From Phycisphaeraceae bacterium (GTDB taxonomy: Bacteria > Planctomycetota > Phycisphaerae > Phycisphaerales > UBA1924), in contig BQJQ01000010.1 in the NCBI GenBank assembly GCA_021604785.1, positions 1 to 33,222 of the forward strand: DNA of 33,222 nt, given 5' to 3'. The notes under the pieces are model-generated. The model ran no database searches, was not told the origin of the DNA, and worked only from the letters and a program-made list of their open reading frames with translations. The position numbers and the translations under genes were made by a program. This document shows positions 8,208 through 16,135 of this stretch, one piece after another (positions within the stretch are counted from its first letter, which is position 1; each line of letters opens with the position of its first letter).

Positions 8208-10636
8208 CGCAGCCCCTCGTAATGCACGAGACCCTTGGAGCCCTTGAAGATCAGCAGCGTCAACGCGAGGATCGCGGCGAAGAGCACCCACGCGAGCGCG
8301 CTGGCGTAGCCCATGTTGTGGAAGCGGAACGCCTCGTCGTAGAGGTTGAGGACGTAGAAGAGCAGGTCGGGGTTGGTGTTGCCGATGCCGCCGGTGGCGC
8401 CGCGGATGACAAAGGCCTGGGTGAAGATCTGGAAGCTGGCGATGATCGCCATGACGACCTGGAAGAAGATGATCGGGGAGATCATCGGGAGGGTGACGTT
8501 CCAGAGCCGGCGGAGGGGGCCGGCGCCGTCGAGACAAGCGGCTTCGTGCAGCGAGCGCGGCACACTCTTGAGCCCGGCGAGGTAAATGACCATCGCGGCG
8601 CCGACGCCCCAGGTGGTCATGATGACCAGCGCGGGGCTGGCGAACCAGCGGGAGTCGGTGCCGAACCAGTCGGGGGCGGTGAGGACGAGGGTCTCACCGG
8701 CGCCGTTGCCGATGTTGAGGAGATCGAAGAGCGGGTTGAGGGAGTGATCGAGCGTCCATGTGATCGCGGCGTTGAGAATGCCGCGGGTGTTGTCGAAGAT
8801 CGTGATCCAGAGCGTGACCAGCGCGACGCCCGAGACGACCGAGGGGACGAAGTACGCGGTCCGGAAGATGCCGATGCCGCGGACCGAGAGGTTCATCAGC
8901 AGCGCCACGGCGATCGCGAGGATCTGTGTGATCGGGACCGCGAGCAGCGTGTAGTAGAGCGTGACACGGACGGACTTGTCGAAGCTCTCGTCGGGGGAGA
9001 AGACACGCTCGTAGTTGCCGATCCCGACGTAGCGGGCGGCCGACAGCGGGCCGGTGGCTTCCCAGCTCGTGAGGCTCAGCAGGAGCGAGAGGGCCATCGG
9101 GCCCAACGTAAAGAGCAGGAACCCGGCGACCCAGAGCCCGACGAAGGACCACCCGGTGCGTTCTTCGGTCGCGTCGATGCGGCCGAGCTTCTGGCGCCTC
9201 GCGAGGAGGACCGCCGTGATCAGCGCGATGAGGACGAGGACGCCCAGCGAGATCGTGAGTGTCCGCCAGGGCATGGGCGGGAGGTCGGGGTCCTTGAGCG
9301 GGGACTCGAGGAGGTTCGCCCAGCGAGACTCGACGCGGGCGGCGGCCTGTGCGGGCGTCTGCTCGGCGAGGCGCAGACTTTGGTTCTGCATCTCTTCGTT
9401 GAGGAACCGGGTGAACTCCTGCTGCAGCGGCCACTGGATCGGGCGCGCGGTTTCGAGCATCTCGATGAACAGGGGCGAGTTCGCCGGCTGCATGCCTTCA
9501 GCGTGGAACGATTCGGACTCGGCGACGGCGCGGAGCGAGGGAATCTCAAGCCCGAGCTCGGCGATGAGGGCCTGCCCGCGCGGGCCGCAGAGGAACGTGA
9601 GCAGCTCCCACGTCTCATCGGGGTGCTCGGACTCGGCGCTGATCGACCAGCAGACGGTCACGATGGGCGAGACGGTCTCGGGGATGTTCTGGTGCGGCGT
9701 GGGGACGACGTCCCACCGGAATTCGACTTGGCGGTATGTTGGGACCTTCCAACGCCCCATCGCGCCGATGATGCCGACCTGGCCGAGTCGGAAGAGCTCG
9801 TCCTCGGCCTGGGCGATGCCGGTCGCGTTGTAGACCGTGCCGTCCTCGAAGCGTCGGTCGTAGAGGAATTGCAGCGCTTCGAGCGTGCGCGGGTCGTCCA
9901 CGGTGGGGTCGGTGAAGTCGCCTGCAAAGTAGTCGCCGCCGAAGGTCCAGACGTGGCTCATGAGGACCCAGTCCCACGTCTGGATAACGCCGCCGTAGAC
10001 GGGGCGCGTGGGCCGGTCGGGAACGGTGCCCAGCGCTTGGATCTTCGCGACGGCGTCGGCGTACTCGTCCCACGTCCACCCGTCGTAGGGCACGGGCACA
10101 CCCGCGGCTTCGAAGAGGTCGAGGTTGACGTAGCAAACCGTGGTGGTGAAGCCCTTGGGAATGCCGTAGAGCGGGCCGGCGCCGGATCGGTGGGTCTCTT
10201 CGTTCCACCGGAAGGAGTCGATGAGCTGCGGATAGAACCGGTCGAGCCACGCGTCGCCCTCGGCGGCGGCGTACGGGTCAAGGTCCAGCAGCAGGCCCTG
10301 CTCGGACATCGACCCGAACAGGCGTTCGGCGGGCATGTAGAACGCGTCGGGCGGGTCTCCCGAGGCGAGCATGGTCTTGAGCTTGGTATCGAAATCGGCG
10401 GCGTGGAGGGGCTCGACCTCGACGCCCGGGTTCGCCTCCTCGTAGGCAGCGATGAGCTCGTCGATGATCGCCCGCTCGCGGTTGTCGCCCCAGAAGAGGA
10501 TCCGCAGGCGGGTCCCGGCGGTGTCTTCGGCAAAGCGCGAGACCTCGCGCGTCAGCACGTCGGCGAACGCCCAGACCACGAGCACCGCGCCCAGCGCGAT
10601 GAACACCCACCGGATGAAACGTCCCACGGCGTGCAT
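8204..10636 (-). CDS. fused sugar-binding protein and MalF-type ABC permease
   Basis: An 810-residue fusion of two parts normally encoded separately. Residues 7-25 form a membrane anchor (FIRWVFIALGAVLVVWAFAD). Residues about 44-440 are a MalE-type solute-binding domain: LRILFWGDNRERAIIDELIA, AYEEANPGVEVE, LASGDPPDAFYM, LYGIPKGFTTTVCYVNLDLF and GWTWDEYADAVAKI. After PPMPW a second helix (about 458-480) leads into a full MalF-type permease with LYYTLLAVPITQILAIAVAL, TAYFVPSVVSGVALV and the EAA loop LHEAACLDGAGPLRRLWNVT (about 696-715). The frame runs uninterrupted through the junction. ATG 10636 was chosen over upstream in-frame codons because the anchor starts there. It would present a tethered receptor in the periplasm that delivers sugar to its own permease. 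The ligand is unknown. Confidence 0.92.
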   Translation of the reverse strand: MHAVGRFIRWVFIALGAVLVVWAFADVLTREVSRFAEDTAGTRLRILFWGDNRERAIIDELIAAYEEANPGVEVEPLHAADFDTKLKTMLASGDPPDAFYMPAERLFGSMSEQGLLLDLDPYAAAEGDAWLDRFYPQLIDSFRWNEETHRSGAGPLYGIPKGFTTTVCYVNLDLFEAAGVPVPYDGWTWDEYADAVAKIQALGTVPDRPTRPVYGGVIQTWDWVLMSHVWTFGGDYFAGDFTDPTVDDPRTLEALQFLYDRRFEDGTVYNATGIAQAEDELFRLGQVGIIGAMGRWKVPTYRQVEFRWDVVPTPHQNIPETVSPIVTVCWSISAESEHPDETWELLTFLCGPRGQALIAELGLEIPSLRAVAESESFHAEGMQPANSPLFIEMLETARPIQWPLQQEFTRFLNEEMQNQSLRLAEQTPAQAAARVESRWANLLESPLKDPDLPPMPWRTLTISLGVLVLIALITAVLLARRQKLGRIDATEERTGWSFVGLWVAGFLLFTLGPMALSLLLSLTSWEATGPLSAARYVGIGNYERVFSPDESFDKSVRVTLYYTLLAVPITQILAIAVALLMNLSVRGIGIFRTAYFVPSVVSGVALVTLWITIFDNTRGILNAAITWTLDHSLNPLFDLLNIGNGAGETLVLTAPDWFGTDSRWFASPALVIMTTWGVGAAMVIYLAGLKSVPRSLHEAACLDGAGPLRRLWNVTLPMISPIIFFQVVMAIIASFQIFTQAFVIRGATGGIGNTNPDLLFYVLNLYDEAFRFHNMGYASALAWVLFAAILALTLLIFKGSKGLVHYEGLR

Positions 10637-10642
10637 CGCCGG

Positions 10643-10681
10643 CTCCCTCGCCCCGGCCGCGGAGGGGGCTGGGGTCGGGGA
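10643..10681. repeat. REP-like extragenic palindrome (copy B, inverted relative to copy A)
   Basis: A GC-rich imperfect palindrome just upstream of the transporter start: CTCCCTCGCCCCGGCCGCGG then AGGGGGCTGGGGTCGGGGAG. Its reverse complement lines up with copy A at 7221-7260 (C-rich block, CCCTC-type arm, GGGG-type arm, GAGGGAG end), with several substitutions. It lies in the 179-base gap before the M16 genes, which also contains a terminator at 10743-10767. Confidence 0.5.
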
Positions 10682-10742
10682 GTCTATCGGTTCGGGCCTG
10701 CGAATGCACTTGCCCTTGCCCGAACGCGGGGTTCGGCGCATG

Positions 10743-10767
10743 AAAAACCGCCCTCACGGGAGGGCGG
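10743..10767 (-). terminator. Rho-independent terminator of the M16 peptidase operon
   Basis: The stem CCGCCCT at 10748-10754 pairs with AGGGCGG at 10761-10767 around a 6-base loop. It is flanked on the low-coordinate side by AAAAA (10743-10747), which is a U tract on the minus strand. It lies about 50 bases past the stop of the second M16 gene and separates it from the transporter operon downstream. Confidence 0.85.
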
Positions 10768-10815
10768 CTTGTTGGGATCGCAGGTGATGCCCGGTGGCCT
10801 GAGCCGGGCTTGGGA

Positions 10816-12312
10816 TCAGTTCTGCTCGGGCAGTTCAAGCGTGAGCGGATCACGCATCGGGATCTCCTTCGCCTGGCCGCCCTTGATGTCGCCCATCGTG
10901 ACGACGCGGTTGGGGTCGGGTTCGGAGGCCGTGTTGCCCACGGCGATGTCGTCCCACGGGCCGACGATCAGCATCGCCATGTTGTCCGGGTCGAGGTACT
11001 CGCGGGCGACCCGCTGGACGTCCTCGGGCGAGACACCCCCGACGCGATCGCGGAACGTGTTCCAGTGGTCGGGGTCACGCCCGGTCCACTCGTCGGTGAC
11101 GAAGGTGCTCAGGATGCCGGCCTTGGACTCGAACCGGCGCGGGAACGTCTCGATGATGTTGCCCTTGACGGTCTCGAGCTCGTCGGTCTGGACAGCCTGG
11201 TCGCGGATGCGGTCGATCTCCTCGATCACGGTCCGCCCGGCGAGCGCGACGGTCGGGACCTTGGAGAAGTAGTACGAGATGAAGTCGCCGCGGGTGTCCA
11301 CGCGGTTGCGGAAGACCGAGCCGGCGGTGTAGGCGAGGCCCTCGTCGGTGCGGACGCGGTTGGTGATGCGGGAGGTGAAGCCCGAGCCGCCCAGGATGTC
11401 GTTCATGACCTGGACCGGGACGGCGTCCGGGTCGTCGCGGGTGAGCCCGCGCTGCCCGATGAGGACCTGGCCCTGAGCCTGCTCCTTCTTGATGTAGTAG
11501 ACGCCGGGCTCGAACTCGTGGGTGTTCTCGGCGGGCTTGGCCATGCGTGAGCCACGGTCCCACCCTTCGAGGGCGGACGAGAGGCGGCCGAGCATCTCGC
11601 GGGGCTCGAAGTCGCCCGCGACTGCGATGATCATGTTGCCCGGCTGGATCGTGCGGGCGTGGAACGCGCGCATGTCGTCGATGGTGATCGACTCGACGGA
11701 GGCGAGCGTCGCGCGACGGGCGTCGGGTGAGTCCACGCCGTAGAGCAGGAAGTCCCACTCGCGCAGGAGCACCTGCAGCCCGTCGTCGTTGCGTTGGCGC
11801 ATCGACTCGATGGTCTGGTTCTTGAGCACCTCAAAGCGGGCTTCGTCGAAGCCGGGTGAGCGGACCATGTCCATGAACAGGGCGAAGGATTCGTCGAGGT
11901 TGTCGGTCAGCGTGTTGAGGTTGGCGGTGCCGATGGAGCCGCCGATGCCGACCGAGACGTCCGCGGCGAGGAACGCGAGCTCCTCATCGAGCTGCTCGGG
12001 CGAGAGGGACTCGGTGCCGCCGGTCTGCATGAGCTGGCCGGTGAGCGAGGAGAGCCCGACCTTGTCGGACGGGTCGAGGTGGCCGCCGGCGCGGAAAGTG
12101 AACGAGATGTTCACCAGCGGGAGCTCCGAGCTGGGGGCGAGGTAGACGGGGATGCCGTTGAGCTCGGTGCGGTAATCGGTCGCCGCGGGCGGCTCGAACT
12201 CGACCTCGGGGAAGTTGATGTTCCGCGGGTGCGAGGGGATGTCGGCAGCAGCGAGCGACGCGGTGCCGGCGATCGCCGCGGCGGTGAGCGTCGAGAAGGT
12301 CAGGCGGGTCAT
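10816..12312 (-). CDS. M16-family peptidase-like protein lacking the zinc motif (partner subunit)
   Basis: A 498-residue exported protein with signal peptide MTRLTFSTLTAAAIAGTASL. It has the two-domain M16 layout: ELNGIPVYLAPSSELPLVNI, SFTFRAGGHLDPSDKVGLSS, then LTGQLMQTGG where active members have HxxEH. The C-terminal half has VQVMNDILGGSGFTSRITNR and DEGLAYTAGSVF, the R/Y pair region that binds substrate in the non-catalytic subunit of two-gene M16 systems. I infer it pairs with the active M16 protein encoded just upstream, as MPP alpha and beta do. The frame also opens at ATG 12336, which overlaps the upstream stop by 4 bp. I prefer ATG 12312 because AAAGGA precedes it by 8 bases and the signal peptide begins there. 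Confidence 0.9.
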   Translation of the reverse strand: MTRLTFSTLTAAAIAGTASLAAADIPSHPRNINFPEVEFEPPAATDYRTELNGIPVYLAPSSELPLVNISFTFRAGGHLDPSDKVGLSSLTGQLMQTGGTESLSPEQLDEELAFLAADVSVGIGGSIGTANLNTLTDNLDESFALFMDMVRSPGFDEARFEVLKNQTIESMRQRNDDGLQVLLREWDFLLYGVDSPDARRATLASVESITIDDMRAFHARTIQPGNMIIAVAGDFEPREMLGRLSSALEGWDRGSRMAKPAENTHEFEPGVYYIKKEQAQGQVLIGQRGLTRDDPDAVPVQVMNDILGGSGFTSRITNRVRTDEGLAYTAGSVFRNRVDTRGDFISYYFSKVPTVALAGRTVIEEIDRIRDQAVQTDELETVKGNIIETFPRRFESKAGILSTFVTDEWTGRDPDHWNTFRDRVGGVSPEDVQRVAREYLDPDNMAMLIVGPWDDIAVGNTASEPDPNRVVTMGDIKGGQAKEIPMRDPLTLELPEQN

Positions 12313-12332
12313 GGTAGTGGTCCTTTCGCGGG

Positions 12333-14159
12333 TCATCCTTCACCCCCGGTCGTGTCGTCTGTTGCTTCGTCAGAAGCGGGCGCTTCGCCGGTGGCGTTCA
12401 GCTCTGCGAGCCGGGCCTGGATCTGCTGGGTGATGTATGCCATGAGCGGCTGCATGTTCTCGGGAACCATGGCGCTCTGCGCTTGGATCTGCGTGAGGGC
12501 CTCCTCCAGCTCTTCGGCGCTCGCGAGTTCGAGCGTGGCGGTCTGTTGCTCGACCTGCATGCGGAGCATGTCCTGCATCTCCACGGGGACGCCGGCGAGC
12601 GCGTCATCGAGCGTCATCGCCCCGCCGCTGCCGGCGGACTCGTTGCGGGTGTAGAGCGCGATGGCCCCGCCGTCCGTGAGATACTCGTTGGCGACACGCA
12701 TGATGTCGTCGGGCGTCACCGCGTCGATTTTGTCCGCGTAGTCATTGATGTCCTGCCACGATCCGTACGCCTCGACGGCCAGGATCTGCTGGAGCATCCC
12801 CATGTTGTTCTGCAGGTCGCGGACCGAGTCGGCCCGCGTCTGGTTCTTGACCTTCTGCAGCTCACGCTCGGCGACGGGCTCGGTGCGGAGGCGTTCGAGC
12901 TCGCTCTCCAGAGCCGCGAGGAGCTGCTTGGGCGTGGCGTTGCCCTTGACCTGTGCGTCAATGTTGAAGGCGCCGGCGTACTTGAGGGTGTAGTTGACCG
13001 CCGTCGCGGACGAGGCGAGCTCGGAGCCCTCGATCATGGACTTGTACATGCGGCCCGTGCGGCCGTTCATGAGGTCAGCGACGACGTCAAGGGCCGCGGC
13101 GTCGGCGTGGCCGTACGGCACGCCCTGATACGCGACCGACGCCTGCGGCTGGCAGTCGCAGGAGCCTTCGAGCACCATCGTGCCCAGACGGTCCATCTCG
13201 ATGGTGGTCACGGGCGGGATGGGCTCGCCGGGGTCCTGCAAGCGGCCGAAGTAGCTCGTCACGAGCGTCTTGGCCTCGTCCACGTCGAAGTCGCCCACGA
13301 TGACGCCCACGAGGTTGCGCGGCTGGTAGTACGTCTCGAAGTACTCGCGCGTCGCCTCTTCGGTGTACGCCTGCAGGTCGCTGGGCCACCCGATGACGGG
13401 CCAGTTGTACGGGCTTGAGATCCAGAGCATGGAGTAGAACTGCTCGTCGAGCTCGCCGGTGGGCGACTGGGAATACCGCTGGCGGCGTTCCTCGACGACG
13501 ACGTCCTTCTCCGCGTCGAACTCGCGCAGCGACGGGTCGAACAGGCGGTCGGACTCGAGCCACGCCCAGAGCTCGAGCTTGTTGGCGGGGACGTTGATGA
13601 AGTACCGCGTCCAGTCGTAGAAAGTCTGGGCGTTCATGCCGCTGGCGCCCTCGCCGGTGTAGATCTTGTCAAACTCGTTGCCGATGGTGACGGACTTCTG
13701 GTCGTCCTGGATGCGGGTCATCTCGGCGCGGATCTCACGGATCTCGGGCGTGTCGTTGGCCGGGTCCCACGGGTCGGCGATCTCGCCGTCACGCATGCGG
13801 GGGTACTGCACTTCGTAGATCTTGGCGAACAGGTCCTCGCGGAGCTCTTCGAGCCGGTCGCGGAACGCCTGATCGCCCGCGGCGTCGGTGGTGCCGATCG
13901 CGTCGGAGCCCTTGAACATCATGTGCTCGAGGAAGTGGGTGACGCCAGACATTCCCGCGGGCTCGTTGGCCGAGCCGACGCGTGCGAGCCAGCCCGCCGC
14001 GACGTTGAGCGGCTGCTCGGTCCGGGGGACGAGGATAAAGGTCATCCCGTTGTCGAGGACGAACTCCTCGGCCTCGATCTGCTGGGCCGAGGCCGACCCG
14101 GCGGAAATGGCCACGGCGGTCGTCCCGATCAGGGCCGTCGTAACGCGTCTGCGCACCAT
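12333..14159 (-). CDS. M16-family zinc metallopeptidase, catalytic subunit
   Basis: A 608-residue exported peptidase. The signal peptide (MVRRRVTTALIGTTAVAISA, then GSASAQ) is followed by VLDNGMTFILVPRTEQPLNV and the inverted zinc motif in GVTHFLEHMMFKG (His75, Glu78, His79). A charged insertion of about 60 residues follows (RDRLEELREDLFAKIYEVQY and onward). Then come GASGMNAQTFYDWTRYFINV and AEKDVVVEERRQR, the family region holding the third zinc ligand. The second domain carries ALDVVADLMNGRTGRMYKSM. An Ala/Gln/Glu-rich tail of about 100 residues ends the protein. GGGAGA lies 6 bases before the ATG. It heads a two-gene operon with the M16 protein lacking the motif. It would cleave peptides or protein fragments in the periplasm; the substrate is unknown. 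Confidence 0.93.
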   Translation of the reverse strand: MVRRRVTTALIGTTAVAISAGSASAQQIEAEEFVLDNGMTFILVPRTEQPLNVAAGWLARVGSANEPAGMSGVTHFLEHMMFKGSDAIGTTDAAGDQAFRDRLEELREDLFAKIYEVQYPRMRDGEIADPWDPANDTPEIREIRAEMTRIQDDQKSVTIGNEFDKIYTGEGASGMNAQTFYDWTRYFINVPANKLELWAWLESDRLFDPSLREFDAEKDVVVEERRQRYSQSPTGELDEQFYSMLWISSPYNWPVIGWPSDLQAYTEEATREYFETYYQPRNLVGVIVGDFDVDEAKTLVTSYFGRLQDPGEPIPPVTTIEMDRLGTMVLEGSCDCQPQASVAYQGVPYGHADAAALDVVADLMNGRTGRMYKSMIEGSELASSATAVNYTLKYAGAFNIDAQVKGNATPKQLLAALESELERLRTEPVAERELQKVKNQTRADSVRDLQNNMGMLQQILAVEAYGSWQDINDYADKIDAVTPDDIMRVANEYLTDGGAIALYTRNESAGSGGAMTLDDALAGVPVEMQDMLRMQVEQQTATLELASAEELEEALTQIQAQSAMVPENMQPLMAYITQQIQARLAELNATGEAPASDEATDDTTGGEG

Positions 14160-14190
14160 GCGAAATCTCCCTCAGCGTGCACGATCCCCG

Positions 14191-14209
14191 CCGGGCTCGG
14201 TGCCCGGCT
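14191..14209 (-). terminator. hairpin between glgP and the M16 operon, weak terminator candidate
   Basis: GCCGGGC (14191-14197) pairs with GCCCGGC (14203-14209) around the loop TCGGT, and nearby CCCC/GGGG could extend the stem. It lies in the 102-base gap downstream of the glucan phosphorylase gene and just before the M16 start. There is no U tract, so termination is only possible, and it could instead be leader structure of the M16 mRNA. Confidence 0.4.
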
Positions 14210-14261
14210 ATGGGGGTCTACACCCTAGCGCGCGGGCCGGTTGCCCGCCGAGAGGGGGGCG

Positions 14262-15947
14262 TCATGCGAGGTAGGCCCGCTGGATGTACTCGCGGAGCAT
14301 CCGCTCGGTCGTGAAGTGGGCCCCGTTGATCGCGATGCACGAGCGCATGATCTCGGCCCAGTACTCCCGATCATCCCGCCAGGTCGGGAGGATGTCCCGC
14401 TCGAGCTTCTCGTAGGCGCTTTCAGCGTGCGTCCTCACGAGCTTGTCGCCCGTGCCCTCGCCGTCGATGGACCACCCGGTCATGTGCTCGGCGTGCCCCT
14501 CGACCCACCACCCGTCGATCGAGCTGAGCGAGGGCACGCCGTTGAGGGCGGCCTTCATCCCGCTCGTGCCCGATGCCTCCAAAGGCGGCTCGGGGTTGTT
14601 CAGCCACAGGTCCGAGCCCGACACGAGGTGCCCGGCGAGCTGCGTGTCGTAGTTGGGAACGTACACGATCGGCAGGTGCTTCTTGAGCTGCTTGGCGGCT
14701 TTGAAGATCGTCTGGATCCCGTCCTTGCCGCTGCCGTCGGCGGGGTGGGCCTTGCCGCAGAAGATCAGCTGGATCGGCGCGATCTCGTCGTTCATCTGGA
14801 TCAGCCGCTCGATGTCGGACATGATCAGCGTCGGGCGCTTGTAGGGCGTGGCCCGCCGGGCGAAGGTGATCGTGAACCGGTTCCCTTCGAGCGTGCCCTC
14901 GGCCCGCTTGTTGACGTACGACACCAGCCCCTTCTTCGCCGCGGCGTGTGCTTTGAGGACCTCGTCGTCGCTCGCGTTCACCGCAAGACGAAGCGCGGCG
15001 TTGTCGGTCCGCCAGTCCGGGCAGTGGCGGTCGAAGATTTTGACCATGTGCGGCGAGACCCAGGTCGCCGCGTGGATGCCGTTGGTGACGTGGTCGATGT
15101 CGTACCCGGGGAACATGTCCCGCGAGACCTCGCCGTGACGCTTGGCGACGCCGTTGGCGTAGCGGGTGAGGTTGAGGCAGAACTTGGAGGCGTGGAAGGT
15201 CTTACCGCCCCCCCACAGCTCGGGGTGCTTGAAGACGGGGTGGTCACCGAGAACGGCCTTGAGCTTGGCGACCGGGTACTGGTCGTGCCCCGCGGGCACC
15301 GGGGTGTGGGTCGTGAAGACCGTCCGGCTGCGCGGGTAGGCCATGCACGCTTCGTCCACCTCGGACTTGTCGAACCGCGAGAGATGCTCGGACATCTGCT
15401 CGATGATGAGGTGGCAGGCATGCCCCTCGTTCATGTGGTAGACGGCGACGTCGTGCGTGAGCGCACGGAGCATCCTCGGGCCGGCGATGCCCAGGACGGC
15501 CCGCTGACGGATGTTGTCCTCGGTGTTGCCCTGGTAGAGCTTGCGGGTGATCTTGCGGTCTGCCGCGGTGTTCTCGGGCAGATCCGTGTCGAGGAAATAC
15601 ACGGGGACGTACTTGCCCGTCGCGCCTTGGTAGATCTTGCGGAAGCACCGGACGAGGACGGTCCGCCCCTCGATGGGTACGTGGACGCGCTGGGGCATCT
15701 CCTCGAGCGTCTTCTCGGGGGACCAATCGACAGGGGCTTCCTTCTGGCGTCCCTGCTTGTCGAGCGACTGCGAGAAGTACCCGTCTCGATAACACAGCGT
15801 GCAGCAGACCAGCGGCACCCCCATATCGGCGGCGGACTTGATGGTGTCGCCGGCGAGCATGCCGAGCCCGCCGCAGTACGTTGGGATGGCGTCCTCGAGC
15901 CCGATTTCCATGGTGAAGTACGCGACGACGTGGTTTGGATCGGGCAC
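14262..15947 (-). CDS. glgP: alpha-glucan phosphorylase, short form (GT35)
   Basis: A 561-residue pyridoxal-phosphate enzyme that releases glucose-1-phosphate from glycogen or maltodextrins in the cytoplasm. The N-terminus VVAYFTMEIGLEDAIPTYCG and GGLGMLAGD, then TVFTTHTPVPAGHDQYP, HVTNGIHAATWVSP and FTITFARRATPYKRPTLIMS are typical of the short phosphorylase branch that lacks the long allosteric N-terminal region of E. coli GlgP/MalP (about 800 residues). The cofactor lysine is in EASGTSGMKAALNGVPSLS. The start is GTG at 15947, supported by GAGGAG 7 bases upstream and by homology beginning at once. It lies between the porin and the M16 genes on the same strand, but the gaps (102 and 188 bases) and a terminator upstream suggest it is transcribed alone. 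Confidence 0.95.
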   Translation of the reverse strand: MPDPNHVVAYFTMEIGLEDAIPTYCGGLGMLAGDTIKSAADMGVPLVCCTLCYRDGYFSQSLDKQGRQKEAPVDWSPEKTLEEMPQRVHVPIEGRTVLVRCFRKIYQGATGKYVPVYFLDTDLPENTAADRKITRKLYQGNTEDNIRQRAVLGIAGPRMLRALTHDVAVYHMNEGHACHLIIEQMSEHLSRFDKSEVDEACMAYPRSRTVFTTHTPVPAGHDQYPVAKLKAVLGDHPVFKHPELWGGGKTFHASKFCLNLTRYANGVAKRHGEVSRDMFPGYDIDHVTNGIHAATWVSPHMVKIFDRHCPDWRTDNAALRLAVNASDDEVLKAHAAAKKGLVSYVNKRAEGTLEGNRFTITFARRATPYKRPTLIMSDIERLIQMNDEIAPIQLIFCGKAHPADGSGKDGIQTIFKAAKQLKKHLPIVYVPNYDTQLAGHLVSGSDLWLNNPEPPLEASGTSGMKAALNGVPSLSSIDGWWVEGHAEHMTGWSIDGEGTGDKLVRTHAESAYEKLERDILPTWRDDREYWAEIMRSCIAINGAHFTTERMLREYIQRAYLA

Positions 15948-16059
15948 GGGGAGGCTCCTCAGGGGTCGGCGCTCACGCGAGCGCGGGAGCCACGATAGCG
16001 GTTTCGCCGCGCCGTGTGGGGGCCGCTGGCGTGAAGGTTCGGGGACCGCCCTCGGCGCG

Positions 16060-16088
16060 AAAAAAACGCCCGGGCGGGTGCCCGGGCG
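16060..16088 (-). terminator. Rho-independent terminator of the porin gene
   Basis: CGCCCGGGC (16067-16075) pairs perfectly with GCCCGGGCG (16080-16088) across the loop GGGT. Seven A residues at 16060-16066 give a U tract on the minus strand. It lies about 50 bases past the porin stop codon and upstream of glgP, so it insulates the two genes. Confidence 0.92.
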
Positions 16089-16135
16089 CGGAGGGAAGCA
16101 GGTTTGGATCCGGTCGGGGAGGGCTCTCCGGAGAA

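Noticed and set aside
8222-11272. A very long plus-strand open frame (about 1000 codons) antisense to the ABC transporter genes
   Set aside because: Its translation is dominated by Glu, Gly, Arg and Val in patterns expected from the complement of a GC-rich gene, with no domain, while the minus strand encodes clear transporter motifs.
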